From the NCBI GenBank assembly GCA_015259125.1, contig JABZGR010000006.1, forward strand, positions 1 through 64,000: DNA of 64,000 nucleotides, read 5' to 3'. The translations under genes were made by a program, and so were the position numbers. The stretch comes from Alloprevotella tannerae (GTDB taxonomy: Bacteria; Bacteroidota; Bacteroidia; Bacteroidales; Bacteroidaceae). Below the pieces are notes generated by a model. That model was not told where the DNA came from. It saw only the letters and a list, made by a program, of their open reading frames with translations, and made no database searches. Below are positions 45,719 to 53,853 of the stretch, one piece after another (position 1 is the stretch's first letter; the number at the start of each line of letters is the position of its first letter).

Positions 45719-45757
45719 GACTCTCTGCCGGTCTGAGAAGAGACAAGGCAGAGAGTC
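45719..45757 (+). terminator. terminator after the first T9SS gene
   Basis: GACTCTCTGCC (45719-45729) with GGCAGAGAGTC (45747-45757) forms a perfect 11-bp stem, so the next three genes form a separate unit. Confidence 0.75.
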
Positions 45758-45994
45758 ATATCTATTTGATATTGGGGCGACTTTAGCATGATTACATCAC
45801 GCGCCGTAACGCTTCTGACGAAATGATGAAAGAGAAAAATCTCAGCTCTCATTTGTTTAGCTAACAATATCCAAATGACATTTAGGTAAAGTCAGACTAA
45901 AGTCAGCCCATGCAAACATCAACAATGAGTCACCTCTTTTAGTTGGAAAAGAAACATCAAATATAACAATTAATCACTTTTAATCCTAAGAGAT

Positions 45995-48900
45995 ATGAAA
46001 CACCTCTATTTAGCAAGTCTTGCATTAGCAACACTGTCCGCTTTACCAGCATCCGGACAGATGAATGCAAGAAAGTTTCCCACCGCCTGGGATAAACCGA
46101 TGGTAGCATCTGCCCCACAGATGCCACTTCAGACTCCACAGGCGATCGATGACAAATCGAAGGGTATTACAATGTATGCTGGTCAGTTAGTAAGTCAAAA
46201 CAAAAAGCGTGGATGGGTGAAATTCCTTACAGGGAAAGCTTCGGACTATACTACAATAAAGAACTTTACGCCGCCAAATGATCAGGTTCAATCTCACGGT
46301 ATGTACTGCTCAGCATATGACGGAAAAGATTGTTATGCCGTTTTTGCTCAGTCTTACACTTATGGCGTAGAGCCGCTGTACTTTGCAAAATTAAATGTAG
46401 CTACAGGCGATACCACAACCATCTACACCTTTAATAAAACTGAACAAAGCTCTTGGTACAGGGGATATGACATTTACACTTTGGCTAACAACCCTAACAC
46501 TCAGGAATTGTATGGTCTTGGCAAAAATTATGAGACGAAGATCATTGATGGAGAAGAACAAGTTGTAAAAGGTTACTCCACAATCTATACTTTCAATAAA
46601 ACTACCGGGGAAATTACAAAAGTTCAAGACTTAGACCTCGTATACTACAACTTCTGCTTCGACTATGATGGCAACTGTTACATGCTTCGTCCGAAAGCAA
46701 AGAGTGCTTCTGACCAAACCGTGGTAGGTACAGAACTCGTTAAGTTCGACTCAGACTTCAATATCGTTTCTGTGGTAGAATGTAAGAGCCAATGGGGAGA
46801 GACATATATCCAAAGATACTTTGGTACTATGAGCTTTGACTATACCACTGGCGATCTTTGGTGGATTCCGGTCGGCGATCATGGCGCAACAACGCTTTAT
46901 AACGTAAATGCAACAACCGGTATTTATGAGGGCAAGTCATGGTTTAGCCTTGGCAACTCATTTGTTGGTCTTACCATTCCTTATATGATAGCAGATTCAC
47001 GTTTGGCAGCAGCTCAAGTATCTCAGATTGACGTACAGGCTGATGTTAATGGTGCTATGGTAGATACCGTTAAGTGGGTTAACCCGACTAAGGCTTGGAA
47101 CAAGAGCGAGCTTACTGAATTCAAAGAAGTATTGGTTTATCGTAAGAAACAAAATGTAGCGACGACCGAACTCACACCGACTTCAACGCTGCTTTCTGCT
47201 GAAAATGCAGATCTTATTGGAACAGTAGAAGCTACGGGCAAGATGGGCCAAGCTATGCAATTCGTAGACACGAACCCCCACGCTGGAATCAACACCTATT
47301 ATGTAGTTCCATCACGCGTTACCGGTGAGAAAGGTGTACCTGATAGTATCCGCTGCTTTATGGGTGTAGACGTTCCCGGAGCAGCTCAAGATATCCAACT
47401 GAAGAGAAAAGGCACAGGCCTTGAATTGACCTGGAAGGCTCCGACCAAAGGTTTAAACAATGGTTATATCAAGGAAAACGAGCTGACCTATACATTGACA
47501 CGTTTGCCCGACAATGTCGTGGTTGTTAAAGATCTTAATGCAACAACTTACGAGGACAACACGCTTGGTGAGCAGCAAAAATACTCTTACAGAATTCAGG
47601 CTAAGAGCCAAGCCGGTGAAGGTGCCATTGCAGAGTCTGAAGGAATTATGGCCGGAAGTGCGCTCACTACGCCGATCGACTTGAAGTTCAATACGCAAGA
47701 TGATGCAAATCGCTGGTACAGCCCCAACAACCACGCTATCTTCTTCTACTATTGTGGTGGATACGATGAAGACTCGAAGTGTATGATTGGCTATAGCAAC
47801 TACCAAGAGGCTGAAGGCTTCCTCACTTCTCCCCCGCTCAAACTCGAAAAGGGTAAGACATATCGCATTACCACTGACTTCTATGCACATCAAAGAGCTA
47901 CTCCATTCGATTTGAAACTTACTATGGGCACAAATAGTGAAGATCTAACGAATGCTACGGTTCTCCGTGAAGAGAAAGATTTCTCTTATCCTGACATGTA
48001 TACTCGCGAGAAACTCGAGGATATGTTTACTGCACCTGAAGATGGTACATATTATTTCGGCATGTCTATTGCTACGCACAACCAATACAATAGCTTCCGT
48101 CTCTATGGTATTAACGTAGATTATGTTGCAGAAAACGACTTGAAGGCTTTCACACTTGATGGTATCCAAGAAGCAGTTGTTGGTTATGACAACAAGTGCA
48201 CGGTTAAGGTCCGCAACGTAGGTTCTAAGACGCAGAGCAAATACAGCATCAAAGTATACTGCGATGATGAAGGAACGAAGACGCTTGTTGGCGAAACAAC
48301 GAATGTTCCTGAATTGGCTGCTGGTAAGATGGCAGACGTTCCCGTTACATTCAATCCCACGAAGGATGGCGTATTCAACTTCTTTGCTGTTGTAGCACTC
48401 GATGGCGACCAAGAGCATAGCAACGATACAACCACTGTTGCACGTATCAGAGTAAGCCCGAAAGGTACCACGCCTTGGACAAATATCGTAAATGGTGACG
48501 ACAAAGGCGAAGATACGCACGGACCTTGCACCAACAGCGACACTTACGAAAGAACGCAATCTATCTATTTGGCATCTGAAATCAATGCTGATAAGGATGG
48601 CTTCATCTCTCGTTTGGGTTACCTCTACACTTCAAATAGCAACTTGACAGATAGAACAGAACCATTCAAGGCTAAAATTTATCTTGCTCTGACAGATAAG
48701 GACCAATTCACGTCAGCTTACTCTCAATGGCTGGCGCCTGAGGATATGACACTTGTATATGATGGCACATTCACACTTGAACCTGGCGTTGACAATATTA
48801 TGGCCTTTGACCTTGATACTCCGTTCAAGTATGACAAGACAAAGAACCTTATGGTTGTCTTTGATAAGGAAGGTGCAGTACCATCTAATTTGATGTTCTG

Positions 48901-49282
48901 TGCATTGTACAAGGTCTTCCACGACACGTCAAACGCCATCTATCGTAAGTTGGAATTTGCTGAGGCATCACCATTCAGTGCGACTAAATCACACGCATAC
49001 AACTCAGTTCCGGTTCTCTATCTCGGATTTGGAATTAATGACAACGTTAACAATGCATTCGTTGCAGGCGAAACATTCTTCTACAATGCTAACAACGGCA
49101 TGATGAACTTTGGTAAGGATGTTAAGGTCGCTAACATATATACAGTTGACGGTAAACTTGTGAAGACGTTCAATAACGTAAGCAATAAGCAAGTAAGACT
49201 GGATATGCCGACTGGTCTGTATATCGTACGTACAGTAGCAGCAAATGGTAAGGCTACTAGTATGAAACTTAATGTAAAGTAA
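45995..49282 (+). CDS. T9SS-secreted multidomain protein, paralog of the 42601 gene
   Basis: This 1095-aa protein has a signal peptide (1-22, ending PASGQ) and the same order of parts as the preceding large protein: propeller-like region (about 45-340; MSFDYTTGDLWWIPVGDHGA), Fn3-like domains (about 345-550), choice-of-anchor-J-like domain (about 555-710; YQEAEGFLTSPPLKLEKGKT), CARDB-like domain (about 715-820) and a C-terminal T9SS sorting domain (VANIYTVDGKLVKTF, then TGLYIVRTVAANGKATSMKL). It is probably a tandem duplicate of the 42601 gene that has diverged strongly. It is the first gene of a three-gene operon with the two Omp28-like proteins, 3 nt before the next start. Confidence 0.8.
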   Translation: MKHLYLASLALATLSALPASGQMNARKFPTAWDKPMVASAPQMPLQTPQAIDDKSKGITMYAGQLVSQNKKRGWVKFLTGKASDYTTIKNFTPPNDQVQSHGMYCSAYDGKDCYAVFAQSYTYGVEPLYFAKLNVATGDTTTIYTFNKTEQSSWYRGYDIYTLANNPNTQELYGLGKNYETKIIDGEEQVVKGYSTIYTFNKTTGEITKVQDLDLVYYNFCFDYDGNCYMLRPKAKSASDQTVVGTELVKFDSDFNIVSVVECKSQWGETYIQRYFGTMSFDYTTGDLWWIPVGDHGATTLYNVNATTGIYEGKSWFSLGNSFVGLTIPYMIADSRLAAAQVSQIDVQADVNGAMVDTVKWVNPTKAWNKSELTEFKEVLVYRKKQNVATTELTPTSTLLSAENADLIGTVEATGKMGQAMQFVDTNPHAGINTYYVVPSRVTGEKGVPDSIRCFMGVDVPGAAQDIQLKRKGTGLELTWKAPTKGLNNGYIKENELTYTLTRLPDNVVVVKDLNATTYEDNTLGEQQKYSYRIQAKSQAGEGAIAESEGIMAGSALTTPIDLKFNTQDDANRWYSPNNHAIFFYYCGGYDEDSKCMIGYSNYQEAEGFLTSPPLKLEKGKTYRITTDFYAHQRATPFDLKLTMGTNSEDLTNATVLREEKDFSYPDMYTREKLEDMFTAPEDGTYYFGMSIATHNQYNSFRLYGINVDYVAENDLKAFTLDGIQEAVVGYDNKCTVKVRNVGSKTQSKYSIKVYCDDEGTKTLVGETTNVPELAAGKMADVPVTFNPTKDGVFNFFAVVALDGDQEHSNDTTTVARIRVSPKGTTPWTNIVNGDDKGEDTHGPCTNSDTYERTQSIYLASEINADKDGFISRLGYLYTSNSNLTDRTEPFKAKIYLALTDKDQFTSAYSQWLAPEDMTLVYDGTFTLEPGVDNIMAFDLDTPFKYDKTKNLMVVFDKEGAVPSNLMFCALYKVFHDTSNAIYRKLEFAEASPFSATKSHAYNSVPVLYLGFGINDNVNNAFVAGETFFYNANNGMMNFGKDVKVANIYTVDGKLVKTFNNVSNKQVRLDMPTGLYIVRTVAANGKATSMKLNVK

Positions 49283-49285
49283 CAT

Positions 49286-51226
49286 ATGAATTCTATCAGA
49301 AAATTATTTTTTCTGTTATCGCTTACAAGTCTCTCCATGATTGGGGGAGACTTGTTTGCTCAAACAGAGAGCGACAATTTGTTCCGTTTAGCTCCTTTGA
49401 ACCCTTCGGAACGCGAAATGGCAGCGCCGGCTTCAGGCAGTGAGAATATGCATATCGGCTACTGCACTATTGAGCCTAGTCGTGGACTCATTGCGCAGAT
49501 AACAGGAGAACACACTTATCACGCTGCGGTCTATTTCCCGGCAGAGCTATTGGACAAGTACGTAGGAAATAAGATCGATTCTATCGAGTTTGCCATAAAG
49601 CCTAAACGTGGGCGTATGGTAGAATACTTCATTTGTACAGACTTGAAGAACCCGAGAGAAAGTACCTTGGCACAAGGTTCATCTACGTCCTACTCGGAAG
49701 GTTGGAATAAGAAGAAGTTTCCCAAATCGCTGACCATCACAAAAGGAATGAATCTCTACATTGGCTATATTCTATACTTAAATGCCGATGAGATGTACGA
49801 TTGCCTATTGTTTGATGAGAGTCCTTACTCACTAACGAAAAAGAATTGGTACGGCTATGATGGCAACTGGTTCAGCAACACCGCTGCTATCGGTAAGAAC
49901 ATCTGTATTCGTGCCGTCATTTCGGGATCAAATGTTCCCAACAATGACATTTCCTTGATTCGCTTAGCTCCCGAGGATGGCGGATATTATATTGAGCAAA
50001 ATAAGCCTAAGTCTTACATTGCTTATGTGCAAAATAATGGTACAACCCCGATCACATCTCTTTCACTTTCGGTTACTGCCAAGGGCGTACAAAGCAAAGA
50101 AGTAACGCTCAACGGATACAATATTCCTAATAATGTGCCACAAAAGATCGTACTTGAGGATGTTTCCGTACCGGTTGAGGGTAACTTTGTCGGCACTTTT
50201 ACGGTAACGAAAGTCAATGACACGACGGATCCAGATATGAACGACAACGCAGTAAGTCTCAGAGGTTACGCGATGAAGGAAGGAACAGAACCGGTTGAGC
50301 GTAACGTACTCTTTGAAGAATTTACTTCTGAAGGCTACAAAGAATGTACTGTTGCAGACAGCGTATACACCAAGGCCTTAGCCCAGTGTAACAATGTGAT
50401 TCGCGTAAAGCACCACTTAGACTACAAATCGCATCAGGATCAGTTCCGCATTGCAGCAGATAAGGATTACGAAGCGCTCTATGGTGAGTCGAAGACCTTT
50501 GTGCCTGCAATCTGTATCGACCGCCTTGCAATCAGCGGACTTGAAGATCCGGGACCGGCATACTTCATAGCCAACGACACGGTTGTTTCTAATCTGATAG
50601 GTATCGCTAAGTCCGAATACTCTTTCATTACGTTGGCTGCCGCTCCCGAACTTAGTGCGGATGGCAAACAGATCAATGTTAAGGTTACAGGTCATGCCGG
50701 CACTAATGAGATGCCTTTGCAAACTGACTTGCGTCTGACTACTTGGCTTGTAGAAGACAGTATTAAGAGCACACAACAAGCCGGAAAAGCAAGCTTCACG
50801 CAGAATGGCGTCTTGCGGGCTGTACTCAGCGGCAGCGCGTGGGGTGATAACTTAGATATCTCTAACTACGACTTTGAGAAAAACTACACGGTAGACGTAG
50901 ACCCCAAATGGAATGTAGCCAATATGCGTGTTGTTTCGTTTGTTAGCAATTATGAGGCAAACGTTTTGAAGCGCGGCCTCTACAATTCGACACAAGCTGC
51001 AGTAGCAGGCACTTCCGGCATCAATTCACAAGCAAATTCAGCCGACAACAAAACGATCAGCGTTGTGAATGGCAGCGTAATTCTGCCACAAGGCTATCAT
51101 CTTGTTGGTATCTATGATATGGCAGGACGCCGCATCAGCACCAATCAACTGGGGCATGGTCTCTATATCGTAAATGCGACAGATGGTCAAAATATGATTA
51201 CACAAAAAGTTAGTATCAAACACTAA
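49286..51226 (+). CDS. T9SS-secreted Omp28/thioredoxin-like protein with degenerate active site
   Basis: This 646-aa protein has a signal peptide (1-26, ending LFAQ), an N-terminal beta domain (about 55-215), a CARDB-like domain (about 220-330), a thioredoxin-fold domain related to Omp28 of Porphyromonas (about 338-600) and a C-terminal T9SS sorting domain (about 600-646; GIYDMAGRRIST, GLYIVNATDG). Where its neighbour has CGWC, this protein reads FTSEGYKEC: tyrosine 351 replaces the first cysteine and only C354 remains, so dithiol redox chemistry is unlikely. Domain order is the same as in the 51238 product, 11 nt downstream. Confidence 0.75.
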   Translation: MNSIRKLFFLLSLTSLSMIGGDLFAQTESDNLFRLAPLNPSEREMAAPASGSENMHIGYCTIEPSRGLIAQITGEHTYHAAVYFPAELLDKYVGNKIDSIEFAIKPKRGRMVEYFICTDLKNPRESTLAQGSSTSYSEGWNKKKFPKSLTITKGMNLYIGYILYLNADEMYDCLLFDESPYSLTKKNWYGYDGNWFSNTAAIGKNICIRAVISGSNVPNNDISLIRLAPEDGGYYIEQNKPKSYIAYVQNNGTTPITSLSLSVTAKGVQSKEVTLNGYNIPNNVPQKIVLEDVSVPVEGNFVGTFTVTKVNDTTDPDMNDNAVSLRGYAMKEGTEPVERNVLFEEFTSEGYKECTVADSVYTKALAQCNNVIRVKHHLDYKSHQDQFRIAADKDYEALYGESKTFVPAICIDRLAISGLEDPGPAYFIANDTVVSNLIGIAKSEYSFITLAAAPELSADGKQINVKVTGHAGTNEMPLQTDLRLTTWLVEDSIKSTQQAGKASFTQNGVLRAVLSGSAWGDNLDISNYDFEKNYTVDVDPKWNVANMRVVSFVSNYEANVLKRGLYNSTQAAVAGTSGINSQANSADNKTISVVNGSVILPQGYHLVGIYDMAGRRISTNQLGHGLYIVNATDGQNMITQKVSIKH

Positions 51227-51237
51227 TAACAATCATC

Positions 51238-53022
51238 ATGAAGAAAACAATATTATTCATCGCGTTGTTGCTCGGCCTCATTTCCTTTGAGGCAAGAGCA
51301 GCCTCAACGTATTGTTTCTGGGGATATTCCGGTGGGAAAGTAACCGGCGAGTTTGGCTCTAAGAAGAGTGCTAAAGGCGCCATATACATCCCTGCTGATA
51401 TTGCTAAGCTCTACGAGGGAAAGACGATCTCAGAGGTCAAGGTCGGACTGGCTGCAATGGCCAAGAACGTAAAGGTCTTTATCACGAAAGACTTAAACGG
51501 CGAGAATGCCGTAACAAAGACGGCCGGAATACTCTACAACGGTTGGAACGAAGTGAAACTTAGTTCCACCTATACGATTGATGGAGAACCCTTCTACATC
51601 GGTTATAGCTATGAGGGCGACAACCTATCAATGGGGCGTTCAGATATGTATTCTGAAAATGGCTGTTGGGCAGACCTCGGCGACGGCTGGAAGAACTATG
51701 CGGCAGACAAAGCGTACAAGGCTCTAGCACTGACAATACAGGCAAAAATCGCTGGCGAGAATATGCCTAAAGACTTGTGGCTCTATAGCAGTCGCGACGC
51801 CATTGTAAAAAAGAACGCACCCTGCGAGTTCGGATTTGGTGTGATCAATATGAGTCCGCGTATTGCAAGAACCTTATTGGTGGGCTATACCGTTGATGGT
51901 GGCGCAGAGCAAACGGAAGAGTTCAAAACGACTATGGGTTCTGGCGCTGAGAAAGAATTCGCAATTAAATATCCGGGATTCAGCGAGAATGGTATTCATT
52001 CTGTGAAGCTCAGACTCATCAGTGTTGATGGAGAAAACGATGCATTTGCCGGAAATGATACAACCAGCACTAACATAAAAGTAATGGATGCTGTCCCTCA
52101 ACAGCGTTTTGTCGTAGAGGAAGGCACGGGAACTTGGTGTGGATGGTGTCCTTTAGGCATCGTCGGCTTGAATGGAATGGCCAAGAAATATCCTGAAACG
52201 TTCATTGGTATAGCTGTTCATAAACAAGATAAGTTGGAGACCAGTTCATACTCAAAACTTTCATTCTCAGGTTATCCATCTTGCTATATCAATCGTGATC
52301 TCAGCATCGTTGCTAAGCCGGAATTCGCATCATTAGAGGCTTCGCACAATAAAGCGATCAAAAAGTCTCCCCGCGTAGGTATGGAGATCAAAGCAAACTT
52401 TGTTGGCAATAGCAAGAACAAGATCAAAGCTGTCGCATCTGCAAGCTTCTTCGCCGCTCAAACCAGTGTTGACTATAAGATTTCATTCGTTCTTGTAGAG
52501 AATGGTATCGAGGGCTACTACCAAGCTAACAACTTCAGTGGTGGTGGACAAGGCAAAATGGGTGGCTTCGAAGATCTGCCAGGCTATGCCTCTATCAAGA
52601 TGGATCACGTAGCGCGTATGAACTACAGTTTCGATGGCATAAAGGGAAGTATTCCTACTACCGTAGAGGCAGATCAGATCGTAGAATATCCGGCTGAATT
52701 GGAAGTTCCTGGTAACATACAGCATGCTGACAGTCTGCACCTCATTGCCCTCCTTATCAACAGCAAGGGACAAATTGAAAATGCAGCTTCAACACACGTA
52801 AAGGTTGATCCGGCCCTTTCTATTTCTGAAGATGTCGCTCTCCTTGCTCCTGAATTTACCTTCTCCAATGGGCATCTCAACATTGAAGGCTTCGAAGGTA
52901 AGGTACGCATTTATGATGCCAACGGCAGGGAAATACCTAACCACGACATCCAAAGCGGCTTCTATATCATCAAGTACACGAGTGGTAATAAGACAATCGT
53001 CAAAAAGATCCTATTGAAATAA
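51238..53022 (+). CDS. T9SS-secreted Omp28/thioredoxin-like protein with CXXC
   Basis: This 594-aa protein has a signal peptide (1-21), an N-terminal beta domain (about 25-170), a CARDB-like domain (about 175-283), an Omp28-type thioredoxin-fold domain with an intact CGWC motif at 301-304 (FVVEEGTGTWCGWCPLGIVG) and a C-terminal T9SS sorting domain (KVRIYDANGREIPN, SGFYIIKYTSGNKTI). Omp28 relatives are outer-membrane or surface proteins of oral Bacteroidetes; the redox role of the motif has not been shown to my knowledge. It is the last gene of the three-gene operon, followed by IS debris and no clear terminator. Confidence 0.8.
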   Translation: MKKTILFIALLLGLISFEARAASTYCFWGYSGGKVTGEFGSKKSAKGAIYIPADIAKLYEGKTISEVKVGLAAMAKNVKVFITKDLNGENAVTKTAGILYNGWNEVKLSSTYTIDGEPFYIGYSYEGDNLSMGRSDMYSENGCWADLGDGWKNYAADKAYKALALTIQAKIAGENMPKDLWLYSSRDAIVKKNAPCEFGFGVINMSPRIARTLLVGYTVDGGAEQTEEFKTTMGSGAEKEFAIKYPGFSENGIHSVKLRLISVDGENDAFAGNDTTSTNIKVMDAVPQQRFVVEEGTGTWCGWCPLGIVGLNGMAKKYPETFIGIAVHKQDKLETSSYSKLSFSGYPSCYINRDLSIVAKPEFASLEASHNKAIKKSPRVGMEIKANFVGNSKNKIKAVASASFFAAQTSVDYKISFVLVENGIEGYYQANNFSGGGQGKMGGFEDLPGYASIKMDHVARMNYSFDGIKGSIPTTVEADQIVEYPAELEVPGNIQHADSLHLIALLINSKGQIENAASTHVKVDPALSISEDVALLAPEFTFSNGHLNIEGFEGKVRIYDANGREIPNHDIQSGFYIIKYTSGNKTIVKKILLK

Positions 53023-53094
53023 GATCCAACTTCTATTCGGCAATAACCGATAGAATGTTCGCTTATGCTTTAACGAATAAGGGTGTATCAGTTT

Positions 53095-53330
53095 TGAAGT
53101 GCCCCCCGCAAAGTTGGACGTTAAATTAGACGTTAATTATTAAATTCTCTATAGTATTGAGCTCGGTATTGTGCCGGGCTCATTCCTTTTAATCTTAGTT
53201 TGATTCTTTTCTTATTGTACCACAGTATATATTTTCTAAGCTCCGTTTCAAAGCTATCAACAGAGTCAAAGTCGTTCACGTATAGGAGTTCGTTTTTCAT
53301 CAATCCAAAGAAGTTCTACATCATATTTAA
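53095..53330 (-). mobile_element. 3' remnant of an IS3-family element
   Basis: The end sequence TGAAGTGCCCCCCGCAAAG (from 53095) resembles IS3/IS150-group termini. On the minus strand, the C terminus of an IS3 OrfB integrase ends at the stop codon 53133-53135 (details in the pseudogene entry). The rest of the element is missing, and the opposite end was not found. Confidence 0.75.
53133..53330 (-). pseudogene. IS3-family transposase OrfB, C-terminal fragment
   Basis: The minus-strand reading is FFGLMKNELLYVNDFDSVDS, then LRKYILWYNKKRIKLRLKG and MSPAQYRAQYYREFNN before TAA (53133-53135). This is the typical end of IS3 integrase-core transposases, where a glutamate precedes NFFGLMKNE; here that codon is TAG (53316-53318). 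Upstream of it the similarity fades, so only about 60 codons remain. It is non-functional. Confidence 0.8.
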
Positions 53331-53532
53331 AGATATAGGCTTACAATTTAATACATATAAACGATTTCTCTCAAGCGATGGGCGGCTAACGATATATCTA
53401 CTTCTTTTGCCGGAAAAGCCATACGTTATGAAGAAAGTCTGAACTAACATGTCAGCTCGGTCCAAGGATAAAAACTAGCGAAGAAACCTGTAAGCAAAAA
53501 GGACAATAAAACAGACTTTAACATCGGCTTGT
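53331..53532. other. intergenic region after IS remnant
   Basis: I see no gene here. A short plus-strand frame across 53200-53442 is antisense to the transposase fragment and is not called. Confidence 0.5.
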
Positions 53533-53563
53533 ATTGTCTTTTCTACAAAAACAGTTAATTTTG
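53533..53563 (+). promoter_or_regulatory. promoter of the second small-peptide/fimbrillin module
   Basis: ATTG (53533-53536), 19 bp, then TAATTTTG (53556-53563), 68 nt before the small-peptide start codon. Confidence 0.75.
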
Positions 53564-53630
53564 CGCCACTTTTACATTACATAGATGTATATGACACAAA
53601 ACAAATTAAGACTACAAAATAAAGAGTAAG

Positions 53631-53825
53631 ATGAAAAAGACGTATATCAAGCCAAGTAGCGTATGCGTAGCTGTAACTACTGCTATATTAGCAGGGAGTA
53701 TTGGTGCCTCTAACGAGGACCACGAGAAGAAGCCGGAGATAACATTTGGGGCTCCACCAACGACAAAGACTAATTCGTTTCATAATTTTCCCGATATGGC
53801 CCCTATCGAGGAGGAAGAGGACTAA
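53631..53825 (+). CDS. small acidic peptide, partner of the fimbrillin-like lipoprotein
   Basis: This 64-aa product starts MKKTYIKPSSVCVAVTTAIL and continues with AGSIGASN. The central part is polar, and the C terminus is acidic (MAPIEEEED). It has no cleavable signal of standard form, although residues 10-24 are weakly hydrophobic. Its layout matches the 50-aa product at 41165: basic start, Y-I/V-x-P motif, hydrophobic patch and acidic tail. It shares a promoter with, and lies 28 nt upstream of, a fimbrillin-like lipoprotein gene. I do not recognise a named function; it could be a chaperone-like or regulatory peptide for the lipoprotein, or a secreted peptide, but this is speculation. Confidence 0.65.
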   Translation: MKKTYIKPSSVCVAVTTAILAGSIGASNEDHEKKPEITFGAPPTTKTNSFHNFPDMAPIEEEED

Positions 53826-53853
53826 CGAAAAGGGAAGAAAAACAGAAGTAGAT

